A DNA stretch of 64,000 nucleotides from contig CM077666.1 in the NCBI GenBank assembly GCA_039707655.1, positions 237,924,166 through 237,988,165 of the forward strand, in the 5' to 3' direction. The notes under the pieces were generated by a model, which saw only the letters and a program-made list of their open reading frames with translations, had not been told where the DNA came from and did not search any database. Of the stretch, positions 1-10,645 are shown piece by piece. The DNA is from Elymus sibiricus. Lineage: Eukaryota > Streptophyta > Magnoliopsida > Poales > Poaceae. A program made the translations under genes and the position numbers. Position 1 is the stretch's first letter. The number at the start of each line of letters is the position of its first letter.

Positions 1-1372
1 AGAAGAGTTTCTTTTAAATCCTTATCTGTTATCGTGAAGATTCATGGTTCAGGCTTGATGCTATCATCTTAAATTGCTTCCGATCATGAGAAGTTCTTTC
101 ATGCCCATCTACGGTAAATCAAGATATCTTTTCATTTCCGATTATCCGGAGGCCGTCATTTTAGAAGAACTCTTAATTTTCATTTTCACCTCTCGTTCTC
201 CAATTCTTACGGTGGTTCGTTCAAGATTTCTCTTCCTTTGTTATCGTATCAATTCATTAATTCTTTCCAAAATCGTACCGGTGGTTCGTTGAAGACCTTC
301 CCAAGTTTGCACTATATCTCTCTTCAATCTTTTCAAGAAGAATAAGTGGCATGCCAATCCGTTCCTTGTCATCAATTTAAGTTTATGAAGGGTAAGCATA
401 ACATAATTCTTATTCTTGCTTCATCGAGGACATTTAATTCCTTCTTTCGGAGTTCGTTCATGATATGAAATTCTTGTTTCTAAGCTGTTCATCCTTTCTT
501 TTTCAGAGTTCCAAGTTTTCTCAGTTATCTCATCACGAAGCTACATCTAAATCATTGCAAGGCTTCATCTTGTTCTTTCCAACTTTTCTTTCATTTCGAT
601 TAGCTTGTTATTTATCCGGAGTTCTTCGGGAGCTTCTTCATGGTGGTTCGTTAAGGATTTAATTCGTTCTCGAAGTGTTCATCAAGATTCTTGTCGAACG
701 AGCTTAAGTGTTCTTCGTCTTGCATTTCAAAGTGCAATTCATTCTCCCTTATCTTTTGAAGTTGAGTTTTGCATCTCTTTGTTCCTCTCAAGTAATCAAT
801 CCTTCGGTATTGGCAGGTTGTAATCTCAAAAGTTTCGAGATGTTTTCCATAAGCCCACGGGAATCATATCTTTTCGTTGTTATTATCCAACAACTCTGTT
901 CAACCCTTCTTTGTGAGGTTGCTTTTCAAATTCAATTGAGGGAGAAGTTGTCATTTTCTTCTCCGTTCTTTTGTTTCCAACGATGTAGCTTCTATTCTTT
1001 CGTTTCGAAGGCATTGTGATGTTGCTCTCTTCGACCCATCATCTCATTTTGTCAAGATCATGTTCTTTTCCTTTCTTATCCATTTAACAGGAGTGTTGTG
1101 TCCTATATTCAAGTTCTTTTCATCTTATTAAGTCTTGCTTCTCTTTTCTACCGGAGTGCTGTCCGAATTCTTTCATTTCCCTTGGTTCTCTTCTCAACCA
1201 GAGTGTTTTCGAATTCTTGCTTGTTCCTCGTGCCATTCTTATCTCCTTGCGACCCCAAGGTTCTTTGGTTTCACTCTTTTGTCAAGAAGCAACTTTGTTT
1301 TACCTCTTCTTTTCCTCTTCCTCTTCTCATTCCTAGATCTCGGGGCGAGATCTCTTGTAAGTGGGGGAGTGT
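1..1372 (+). mobile_element. LARD-G internal domain, 3' part (non-coding)
   Basis: AT-rich, pyrimidine-rich sequence with no protein family I recognise. It ends in a polypurine tract (GTGGGGGAG at about 1361-1369) directly before an LTR starting TGTGAC, so it is the 3' end of a retroelement interior read on the + strand. The sequence around the repeated AGATCTCG just upstream, and the many TTCCGGAG-like motifs, match the reverse complement of the LARD-H interior at 14902-18479. The rest of the element lies left of the window. Confidence 0.8.
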
Positions 1373-4300
1373 TGTGACAGCCCAAGACCGACGCTCCAGA
1401 TGCCTTCCATGTTTTCGTGATAGCCGCGTAAATATTTTGCTTCTTGCATTTCATCATGGCATCTTGCGCGTTGCATCCAACTTGCCATATTGTGTTGCTC
1501 ATGTATGCTTGTGTGTGTTCCCCCCCTACCTTGCCATCTCCCTCTCAAGCCAATGTATTTTCACCCATACATGATCATCATCATGTTCTTCTTCTTCCGT
1601 TTCAATTTATCCATGTGGATATCCATCTATCCCAATTTCATGTCCACTATTTTCCTACGCTCTCTACACCATGTCTAATGCCTCTCCACCAAATTTCATT
1701 CCTTTTGGAGATGTTTTGGACATATTCAAAAATGGCCCATGTTTGAATTAAATTCGAACTTGATTTATTTTTCCGTCTTTAAAAATTTCCAGGACATTTT
1801 ATTCAAATTGGTGGTAAATCCAGGAGCCCAGGGATATTTTTATATCCTCCATATCCTTCTCCATTCCCTGATTCTTTTCTCTGCATGTTCTGTTTATTCT
1901 GTCTTAAAAGAAAAACAGAAGAAGGAAAGGATCTGGGCAGAGCCCACTTACCTGGGCCAGCCGAACCCTAGCCGCGTGCAACAGTAGAACCGCAGCCCAC
2001 CATCTTGCTCCCCTGGTAAAATTCCAGCGCGGCAGCCCTTTGTGTGCCCACGGACCCACCTGCCAACTTCCCATCCTCTCCTTTTCTTCCTCCTCTCGCT
2101 TTCTCCTTCTCTCACAGTAACTTTGCACCACGGGCATCGCACATGGCCACCGTGGCCAGGCCAGCCATCTCGCCCCTATAAAACCACCCGCATCGCCCTA
2201 GGGTTTTCCCTAGCCTCCTCTTTCCCTCTCCGCTGCCGCCAGGGTAAGTCCACGCCATAGCCGAAGCCATGGCCGAGGAGGAGACGAGCTCCTCTCCGGC
2301 GTAACCAACACCAGCAGCACCGCCCTCTTTCGTAGGCGCCGTCGCGTACCCCGTCATCGTCTTCTTCTCCTTCGCACGCCGCCACTAGGACCGGAAGGCT
2401 TCTTCCTCGACGACCTCTTCTTCCCCTGCTTCCTCTGCTTCACGGACCGAGCACAACCGCCACGATCAGCGCATCCTCCCACCGTCTCCGGTCACCGTCG
2501 ACCATGTACGACTCCAGCAGCACCCCCACGGTGAAGCTCCGATCCTTCCCATCTCCCTCTCTGTCCTTGTTTGTTCGCATGGCCATCGTTCCGCGCATCT
2601 CCGGTTTTGGCCGCCATGGCCGTGACCTCGAGCTCAAGCTCGTGCACCTCACTGCACACCACTTCTGTCCTCACCACACCGGCGCCTTGCCCGCAGCACC
2701 ACTGCTCGCGCCCGCATCACACGCTCACACTCACATGCACCCTCCAGGCATCATCTTTGTTCCATCCGGCAACCATGGCCGTAGCCATGTCTAGGGAGGC
2801 TTGGCCTCACGCATGCCCAGCCATCCACACACACACGCATCCGCGAGCTGCACCTCACTTCGCTGTGCATGCACGCGAACTCCACCCGCACGCGCTGCAC
2901 CAATGCCCGGCGAGCCACGGGTTGCCTCTGCTGTGCTCCGTCGTGAGCACCGCAAAGCCATGCCTTTTTTTTCATTCTTTTGTGTAGATCTGTCAGCACA
3001 CATGCTTTACTTTCAGCCATTCTACATATTCATCACAAGCACTTGCATGGCCTACTGGTTATCCCAGCTCGCTAGCACCCAGGAGGTTCTGGGATCAATT
3101 CCCAGCCTCCCCAATTCTTTTGCTTTGCATTTTAATCCTTCAGTTATACTGACATATGAGTCCTGCAGCCTCTATTGACCGGTCCTTGTTGACCTGGTTG
3201 ACCTTCTCTCTGGCCCCACTGGTCATACTCAGTGGTTAAGCCCAGCCCATGTCCTCTGTTTGCTGCTTTCTCATTTTCAGTTAAAAACAGCACAAATTTC
3301 AGCATACTGTTGCATTTTGTAAATTTCATATACAAATATCCATGCGTCCAAATGAATCATGTCATGTATGTAACTTGTGTACAATTTCATGTAGTTTCAC
3401 AATATCCAACTTTGATCCATGATAAAAAATTTAAAATTGCTGTTTGCATTAAAATTGCTAAATGACATGCTAAAATGGTTTATTTCATAACTAAATAACC
3501 GTAGCTCCGAATTAAATAAACTTTATATGTAAATGGGGTAGAAAAATGTGTAGATTAATATGGTGCACTTTCATTTCCTGTTTAACAACTTTAAAAAATG
3601 TGTTTAGGACAGATCTGTACCAAATTCGGAATTTACATATGGGGATTTTCCGGAATTGTTGTTTGTTGTTTCCGGCCACATTTAAATTGCCTAGATAGGT
3701 AGATTAATTATGCGTTATCTCTTGCCATGTTTAACAACATTTAATCTTGTCATTGCACATAAATGGGAGTGAACTAAAGAATTGTTGTGAAGCTTCTTCA
3801 ATATGCAACCCGTTGCATATTGAGCTTCACTTAATGTGTAGTATTTGATTGTTGCACTTTGTCATGCCATGCATCTTTAAACTTGACATGCATCATACTT
3901 GGTTGTGCATTATGCCATGAATATATTTGTGTGTTTACCGTGTTGTTTACTTCTTTCCGGTTGTGCTTCTTCTCGATAGTTCCCGATTACGTTCGGAGTG
4001 AGGATTCGTTCGCCTACGCTTGTTCGTCTACTTCACGGATTCGGTCTTCTTCCTAGCGGGATTTCAGGCAAGATGACCATTACCTTGGATATCACTACTA
4101 TCTTTGCTTGCTAGTTGTCTCGATGCTATCGCTATGTCTCGCTACCCACCACTTGTATGTCAGCCTCCCATATGCCATGATACAGCCTCAAACTTCCACT
4201 ACCCAGGAAACTGTTGTTTGGCCTTGTTACCGCTTTGCTCAGCTCCACTTATAGTGTGCTAGTTGCAGGTGCAGTTGCAGGTTGTTCCATGTTGGGACAT

Positions 4301-5626
4301 GGATATCATGGGATATCACAATATCTCTTATTTGATTAATGCATCTATATACTTGGTTTTGGGTGGAAGGCTTGGCCTTTTGCTTGGTGTTTTGTTCCAC
4401 TCTTCCCGCCCTAGTTTGCGTAATACCGGTGTTATGTTCCTTGATGAGCGCTTCTAATACATGTGGGGTATTATGGGGCCCCCCTAATCATTCGTTTTAG
4501 GATAAGACTTCTCCAGCAAGGTCCAACTTTGGTTTTACCATTTGCCTAATAACAACTAAAACTTGCATAGGGACCTGCTCCACATGAGTGTTGGTCCAAA
4601 ATGGGTAGACTGCGGGGCCACCACAGGGAAACTTGAGGCACTGGTTTTACTCATAGGCTGACCCATCCAGTCGTGGCCTGAGAACGAGATATGCGCGGCT
4701 CCTATCGGGGTGTCGTTACGCCGAGAGGTCTTGCTGGTTTAGTTTTACCTTTTACGAGTGGCCTGTCCACCGGGATTCCTTATCGTAAGCATCGTGTTAT
4801 CATGGTGTGAGGATGTTCCATCGGATGCCTGTGGTAATTTATAATGGACTACTTGGAGCACCCCTGCAGGGATAAATCTTTTGGAGAGCCGTGCCTCCGG
4901 TTGTAGAGAACTTGACACTAAATTCAATTAAAATACACCAACCGCGTGCGTAACCGTGACCGTCTCTTTTTGAGGGAGTTCAGGAAGAGAACACGGTGGG
5001 GTTATGTTTGACTTGTAAGTAGGTGTTCAGGATCACTTCTTGATCATTACTAGTTTGCGAACGTTTATGCATAGTTTACTCTTCTTATTCTTGTACTCGT
5101 AAGTTAGCAACCATACAATGCTTAGTGCTTGCTGCAACCTCACCACTTATCCATTCCATACCCATTAAGCTTTGCTAGTCTTGATACCCATGGTAATGGG
5201 ATTGCTAAGCCTCGTGGCTCACAGATTACTACAACAGGTGCAGGTACAGGTAAAGTGATGATATGACGTGAGAGCGATGCTTGTTCTATTTGGAGTTCTT
5301 CTTCTGCTTCTTCTTCTTCGTTGGTCATAGGATGGGTTCCCGGTTGGCAGCCTGGGACTAGCAGGGTGGACATCGTTCTTCTTTTTCATTTGATTTCATC
5401 CGTAGTCGGATCCAGCTCTTCTGTATGATGTTTGCTATGTACTGTTGTATTCATGTATTAATGCTGTAGCTTGTGGCGAGTATAAGCCTTTATCTAGTAT
5501 TCTCATCTGTTCAGTACATGGTATGATGTAACGATATCCACCTTGCGAAGCGTCTTCGATATGCGCTTATATCCTTAGCGGGACTCTCGAGTTCCGTGAG
5601 GATAGGACCACATATTGCACGTGACA
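1373..5626 (+). mobile_element. LARD-G 3' LTR (about 4.25 kb)
   Basis: Starts TGTGACAGCCC after a polypurine tract and ends ATTGCACGTGACA at 5626. Its length agrees with the 4228-bp LTR of LARD-H, and its 3' half (about 3440-5626) matches the reverse complement of the H LTRs and the + strand of the LTR at 60495-64000. No long ORF is present. A GC-rich core (about 1950-2990) carrying a promoter-like segment is flanked by AT-rich sequence. LTRs of about 4-5 kb around a short non-coding interior are the defining trait of LARDs, such as Sukkula of barley; the family name is inference. The sequence following the LTR is CCCGC, the expected right copy of a TSD whose left copy is outside the window. 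Confidence 0.85.
2176..2249 (+). promoter_or_regulatory. LARD-G LTR core promoter with a 5' splice-donor-like site
   Basis: A TATA-like CTATAAAAC at 2176-2184 sits in the GC-rich LTR core, followed by a pyrimidine-rich leader and a consensus donor AGG|GTAAGT at 2241-2249. This suggests transcription starts near 2205-2215 and that the leader could be spliced. The spacing is normal for a plant RNA polymerase II promoter; use in vivo is inference. Confidence 0.5.
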
Positions 5627-8074
5627 CCCGCGCCCCCGCGGTGTCGGCCCACGCCTTGGCCGAAGCCTCCTGCGCCTCACTGTCGACCTCCGCCTGCGCC
5701 CTCAGCCTCCTCCAGCGTGGCGCCAGACTGCCGGGCCGCGAGCACCTCCTCGGCGGTCTCGGCCAGCTCACGCTCGTCCATGCCGCTCCGATCCCCTCAC
5801 CGATCGGCCGTGTCCTTGGCTGCTGCCGACGCGACCGCTTCCACCAGCTCGAGCGCGTTCCTCGTCGATGCGCACAGAGGGTAAGTGGGGAGGAAGACGG
5901 CGCGGCAATGCCAAGGACAGGAGCAATACGAAACAGAAGAAGAAAACTAACCCGATGGCCGTGGGAACCGCCCACTTTGGGCCCATCGACGGGGGCAACC
6001 GGCGTGTCTTCTTCACGGTCTTCTTCACGCCCGCCGGCTGTGCCCCAGCCGGGCGCTTTGTGGCCGGCTGTGTTTCGGCCGACTGTTTCCTATGCGGCCG
6101 CCCCATGGCCCCCTGGTCTCCGGAGGGGCCGGCTCCGCCCGCCTTCCGAAGCCGCTTCCGGGGGGCGGCGCTGGCCTCCGCCTTCGCGGACAGTCGCGCA
6201 GCACCACGCGCACCGCTCAGGTCATCCACGTCATCATCGGTCCACTCGTGCAATGGATCTGGGTTCAAGGACTCACCGGCTCGGCTGGATCTGCCGGCTT
6301 CGATGTCCTCAGGGTGCTTGTTGTCTCAGTCGCCCGCCTCCTCCTCGCCTTCCTCCTCTCCTTCCGAGCTGGCCCGATCCGGCTGCAGGATTTGCGGGTT
6401 CGGCCAGTCGTGGGTCTGCTGGCTGGGGAAGCGCTGCAGCCGACCCGACGGGTCAGGTCACAAGAAAACGGAGGAGGCCGCAAAAAATAGGGACCAAGGA
6501 CTCACCACCGGAGCGGGAGCCAGCCGTCTGTAGGGCTCCTTGCCGAAGCTCTACCTCTCCACGTCGAGCCCGGCGCTAGAGATATCGTTGACATGGCCGG
6601 TGATCTCAGCCGGCGTGAACTCCCTCATCGACATCTGGCTGGGGTCATACCGGCCGCTCATATCGCACATCCGGTGCGGCCGGCACTGCAGCGGCAGCAC
6701 CCGACGGGCGATGAAGGCCGCCATGAGATCTGAAGGGATGAGCCCCTCGCGGTCGATCAGCTCCTTCAGCCGGCCGCAGATGTTCAGGATCTCCCAAGGG
6801 GGCTGCATAGGGTTGCAGCCCCAGTTCTGCTTCTCCAACGGTGGCGCGTTGTTGAAGGGAGGCAAGTTGATGTGGTCAACCTCTGGGTCGATGTTCTTCA
6901 CGTAAAGAAGGATCTCTGCCACTTCTTGGCCGAGTCCCCGAGGGGGACCTTGAGGAAGCCTCCAGCCGGCCTGCCGTAAACCACCGCCGCCCCGCAGGTG
7001 GACATAGCGCTGGCTGCCACCCCTTGCTGCTTGAGGTAGAAGAAGTGGCACCATAGGTCGGTGTACGACGGGAGGCCGAGGTAGCCCTCGCAGAAAGCCA
7101 CGAAGGCCGATAGCTACAGGACGGTGTTGGCCCCAAGGTGGTGCGACAACAGGCCGAAGAAATCAAGGAACAAGCGAAAGAAATCGCTCGCGGGAAGGCC
7201 GAACCCGTGGACGAAGTGCGAGTTGAAGAAAATTGCCTCGCCGTCCCGCGACGCTGGTACGTGCTCCCCGCCCGGCATGCGCGCCTCCACCTCGCTCGCC
7301 GGCGGCAGCCTCCACATGCGGCGGAGGTACTGGATGTCCTCTTCGCTCACCTCCGAGCCCTCCCAGGAGCCATTCGGCCATGCCATCGCCGGGTCCAATG
7401 AGAGCGCGGGTGCGATGGCAGTGTTGTGGAGGTCGAAGAAGACCGCGCCTCGCGGGTCGCCGGCACGGTGCGATGGTGGCTCGGATGAATGCTACTGCGG
7501 CGGCGCGTGGCGTGCGTGTGCGAGAGGAAGAAGAAAGCAAGAGGAGGAGAGGCGGAGCGGCAGAGGCAAGTGTGCGAATGCTCCGGTCGTTCCCCCTCCC
7601 CTTCCATTTAAACCGACTTGAGAATGTGGGGGAGTGGGATCGTCTACGCCCACGATCCCCACTCCCCCGCAATACACGGGCGTGTTGCACGCGCGCATTA
7701 ACTACCTCAAGAAGCCCAATCGTCGGGCATGGCCGCAATGGATCCTGTGCGGGGGCCGAGGCCATGGCCTGGTGGGTCCCGGCCCACTGCAACGTCCCGT
7801 CGCGCACGTGGCCTGGCAGGGCCTCGCCTGCCGCTGGGCTACACGTAGCGGGTCCATGGCAGGCGGCGGGCGCGATCCCCCACGCCGGTTGGCCCCTGGC
7901 CGGCAGGTCCATTTTGTTTCCACTACGGCTGGGCGTTGCGGCCCGGCTCCCGGCAGCCGGCGCCTGCGGTGCCTAGCCGGCACATCGACATCGACAACCG
8001 CCTTCTCCAGGGCGGGTAAGCTGGAAAGGCCCCCCTGCTCGAAGCCGGTGGGCCTTTACAGCTTCAGGGACTAC
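5627..8074 (+). mobile_element. Gypsy element E, 3' internal remnant
   Basis: GC-rich interior of a + strand gypsy element, cut on its left by LARD-G and ending in a polypurine-like GGGACTAC just before the LTR at 8075. gag-pol is not in the window. The part left of about 7400 holds an antisense gene (separate entry). From 7400 to 8074 I see only its 5' leader region and non-coding 3' internal sequence. Confidence 0.75.
5640..7398 (-). pseudogene. Broken antisense gene of element E, PF04195-type (putative gypsy-type transposon domain)
   Basis: Read on the - strand from an ATG near 7398 (MDPAMAWPNGSW) or from an in-frame ATG a few codons later. Residues about 45-130 match the domain catalogued as 'putative gypsy type transposon' (PF04195/Transposase_28), with the pattern F-G-L-P-A-S-D-F-F-R, then a leucine-rich stretch, C-E-G-Y-L-G-L-P and L-W-x-x-F-F. 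Its biochemical role is unknown. Downstream come a segment with VKNIDPEVDHINLPPF and then a basic region containing RKRLRK. The frame is broken by a TAG between about 7102 and 7113 (a glutamine position in relatives) and by an apparent one-base loss near 6903. The 3' part is cut off by the LARD-G insertion at 5626. It lies opposite gag-pol and just before the 3' LTR, the same arrangement as in elements A and C. Confidence 0.75.
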
Positions 8075-8540
8075 TGTCGGGAGGATGACCCCTGGGTAGG
8101 CACCGGAGCCCAAAGCATTTTTCAAGACATCGGGGCAGCCCGCACCCCTCAATCCGGCTGGCCCTCCAACCGACCGCCCCGAGGCGGGCCGGCTGGGCAC
8201 GGCGCCACGTCCGGGCCGGCTGGCCGCAAGCCGGTTGACGATGGGTCAGCGGCCGTCCCATCCAGCCGTACGACAAGACCGCTCTCCCACGACGAGAGAG
8301 CATGGCTATAGTGCCACCAACCCCGCTGACCCGGGCGACCGATGTCGCGCGGCGTGGCACTATTGCCCCACGACGCCAACCACTCCGTGACGCAGGAGGC
8401 GACATGTAATAGTGCCGAGCAGCCAGCGGGACCCGCAGCCGGCGGGTCCCAGTAGCCGGCGGGCCCCACTGCCGGCTCCAGACGATGACAGCAGGGCCCC
8501 GCCCCCATCTAGATTTCCATTGTAACCCCGGGGGGCCGGC

Positions 8541-8550
8541 CTATAAGATC
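8541..8550 (+). promoter_or_regulatory. TATA box of element E LTR
   Basis: CTATAAGATC in a GC-rich context of the LTR, about 45 bp upstream of the (AC)n tract. Position and sequence fit an LTR promoter. Confidence 0.55.
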
Positions 8551-8592
8551 CCCCGGGAGCCCCCATGCAAAGGGGTTCAGACCAGCTCATTA

Positions 8593-8593
<1 letters not shown>

Positions 8594-8633
<40 letters not shown>
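8594..8633 (+). repeat. (AC)20 microsatellite inside an LTR
   Basis: Twenty uninterrupted AC units. It lies just after the expected transcription start of the E LTR, so it would be part of the R/U5 transcript. Confidence 0.97.
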
Positions 8634-8636
<3 letters not shown>

Positions 8637-8897
8637 CCTAGGAGAGGTAGAATGGAGAGCTAACTCCTTTTTCCTCCTCCACCCAAACAGCTCCAGGAGC
8701 ACCATTATAGCCCTTGTGCATATCATACCATATTCGGCAGGACTAGGGGTGTTACCTCCCACGGAGGGCCCCGAACCTGGATACGTCTTGTGTCACGCAC
8801 CCGCGCGTACCGATCTCGCCTCCGAAACCCACAGGTGTCCTCACGCAGCCCCCACTTTTAGCCATCTCATGGCATCTGCCGTGATTTCACCACGACA

Positions 8898-9104
8898 ATC
8901 GAGTTATCCACTATTAGCGAGCGCTCTGTGAAGGTAATTGCGGGCAGAAGCTTTTGGAGGAAGAAGTACGGACGGCCACTTGAATCTTGCACGCAATGGC
9001 AGCAGTGCCCGAAGCATCAGCGGTGGGCCGACTCATAGTGGTTCGGGGCCGCCCAGCAGGGAAATCGGGCCCAAGCCAGACCAAGAGCAACCTCGCGCCA
9101 GCAA
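8898..9104. mobile_element. Fragment F, left half (old retroelement sequence)
   Basis: About 200 bp between the E 3' LTR and the TSD of element A. It has no recognisable motif on its own. It continues across element A at 39074, as shown by the AGCAA TSD, into a 3' internal end with a polypurine tract. It is therefore probably the 3' interior of an older gypsy element in + orientation. Confidence 0.5.
9100..9104. repeat. Target-site duplication of element A, left copy (AGCAA)
   Basis: AGCAA directly before the LTR start TGTCTGCC. An identical AGCAA follows the 3' LTR at 39069-39073. Five bases is the usual TSD length for gypsy elements. Confidence 0.9.
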
Positions 9105-10000
9105 TGTCTGCCCAGTGGGAACCAGGGTACCACGGCCCGTCTGCCTCTGGCCCAGAGGACCGCGCTCGGCGGCTGGCCCATGAGAGTGGCCCTGCCGCGG
9201 CCGCCCCGGAGGAAGCCGCCTCACGAGGGGCGAGCTTCGCGAGGCCCCTCGCCGCCACGCCTGACCCTACCGAGGCCGCCAAGCGCCAGGATGCCTCGCG
9301 AGGCTCCCTTCGCGAGGCCTCCTCATGAGGCAGGTCGTACGGCGCCTGCCGCAGGGCTCCGCGCCCAGCACATGGGTGACATCCCGCTGTCAGGATAAGG
9401 ACGGCGGGGCGTGACCAAGCCCAGCTTCCATTCTAGTGATAAGGGAGCAGTGGCATCTGCCTCCCCCAAAGCAAGCCCCAAGACATTTTCCTCTTTGGTG
9501 ATAGAAGATCAGGACGGATCGGCATGCCAGGACGGAGGTCATCGCCAAGCCCACCAAGACGTCACGAGGAGCTGCTCTAGTAGGCGGTGACCACCTTTAG
9601 TCAGGATAAGCCTGCGCTCTTGTCCCCCTTTTGAATTGCCGCCCTGTGGCAACCCTTTCCCGCTCATATTTTCGGGGAAGAGGACCAAGGCACTACAAAA
9701 GGGGTAGGGCTGCTTCCGTGTAAGGGGATCGACCCATTTTTTCCCCCACACCTCTTATACCTCGAGCACAAGCTCTCCACCACAGAGCAATCCAACACAA
9801 GCAGGAGTAGGGTATTACACCGCACGGTGGCCCGAACCTGGGTAGCTCGCGCGTCCCCTTCATGTCCGGTGAGAGCCGGCGAGCCCGTCGTGTTCCCGCC
9901 GTAGTTGCCGTTGTGTCGTAGGTTGCCAAGCAAAGTCCCCCAGAGTTCGAATCCTAAGTTCTTGGAGAAGTTTCTTGGATGCGAATCCTAGACTCCGACA
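9105..10000 (+). mobile_element. Element A 5' LTR
   Basis: 896 bp, TGTCTGCCC...GACTCCGACA. It is followed directly by a PBS. A weak TATA-like CTACAAAAGGGG lies near 9691-9703, where the related element C has CTATAAAGGGG. It is homologous throughout to the 3' LTR at 38187 and, in reverse complement, to both LTRs of element B. Confidence 0.93.
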
Positions 10001-10020
10001 TTTGGTGCGCCAGGCAGGGA
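10001..10020 (+). other. Primer-binding site of element A
   Basis: TTTGGTGCGCCAGGCAGGGA starts at the base after the LTR. Elements B (reverse complement, 30941-30960) and C (42151-42171) carry nearly the same site. I do not assign the matching tRNA. Confidence 0.8.
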
Positions 10021-10024
10021 GGCT

Positions 10025-10645
10025 TGCCGTCTTCGCGCCTTCGACCTCGATGCCAGCATCGACATCGATGCCGCCACCGCTCGCCGGGAACGCACAGCGC
10101 GCCGCGCCATCGTCAGAGTCCCCGCGGCACCCGCCGCCCGCGGTGCCCCTGGGTGGCGCCCTCGAGCCGCCATTGAGCACGTTAGGGAGCGGGTGGCCTC
10201 TTCCGCCCACCCGTCGGTGAACGAGCAGGCTCACGGCCCCTCCGCCGCCACCTCCTCGCTCGCGCGTCGCGATCCCCCCGCTCCGCGCGCCGCGCTGCTC
10301 ATGGCGCAGGAGCTACTGCGCTACCGCCCCACCGGGGACGCCTGGCTTGGGCGCATCACCGAGCTCGTCGACGCCGCGCGCGATGGCCAGGAGCCCTCCC
10401 GCTCCCCGCCTGCCCCGCCGTCCCGCGCGGACCGGGCCGGGCACAACGCGCCTCCTCCTCCTGCTCCGGACCGCGACGTGGTCGAGCGCCGCCCCGCCAC
10501 GCGTGCCCCAGAGCCGACACGACTCGCTCGCGGCAGGAGGCGATGGCGACAGCTTCCAGATCGTCCACCGCGCGGCCCAGGACGTGCGTGCGGGACCTGA
10601 GAAGGCGTGCGACCGCCAGGATCATGTCCTCCACGACGTCGCCAT
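10025..10645 (+). pseudogene. gag: gag of element A, N-terminal part
   Basis: First part of the structural polyprotein. The reading is supported by homology to gag of element C: an alanine/arginine-rich leader followed by A-A-L-L-M-A-Q-E-L-L and a D-A-W-L-G-R-I-T-E-L-V segment near 10290-10370, then a proline-rich linker. The frame shifts once near 10500, moving to a frame with DSFQIVHRAAQDV. No clear start ATG is conserved. The coding sequence breaks off at 10645/10646, where LARD-H begins, and resumes at 22708. By comparison with element C roughly 100 bp of gag is missing at this junction. Confidence 0.7.

Larger units (their letters stand above)
8075..8897 (+). mobile_element. Element E 3' LTR
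   Basis: Begins TGTCGGGAGG after GGGACTAC and ends CACCACGACA, giving the expected inverted TGTCG...CGACA ends; length 823 bp. No PBS follows, so it is a 3' LTR. It contains a TATA box, an (AC)20 tract and several imperfect AGCCGGCGGG repeats between about 8418 and 8475. The right boundary is less certain than the left. Confidence 0.75.

Noticed and set aside
3040..3080. TGGTTATCCCAGCTCGCTAGCACCCAGGAGGTTCTGGGATC resembles a tRNA-like B box region
   Set aside because: No cloverleaf could be drawn around it and it lies within the LARD LTR; the resemblance is limited to a GGTTC-like word.
5596..6579. 327-codon open stretch on the + strand
   Set aside because: GC-rich shadow of the antisense PF04195-type gene on the - strand; composition is proline/arginine/serine noise with no family match.
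8581..8640. CRISPR-like or satellite array
   Set aside because: It is a plain AC dinucleotide repeat.
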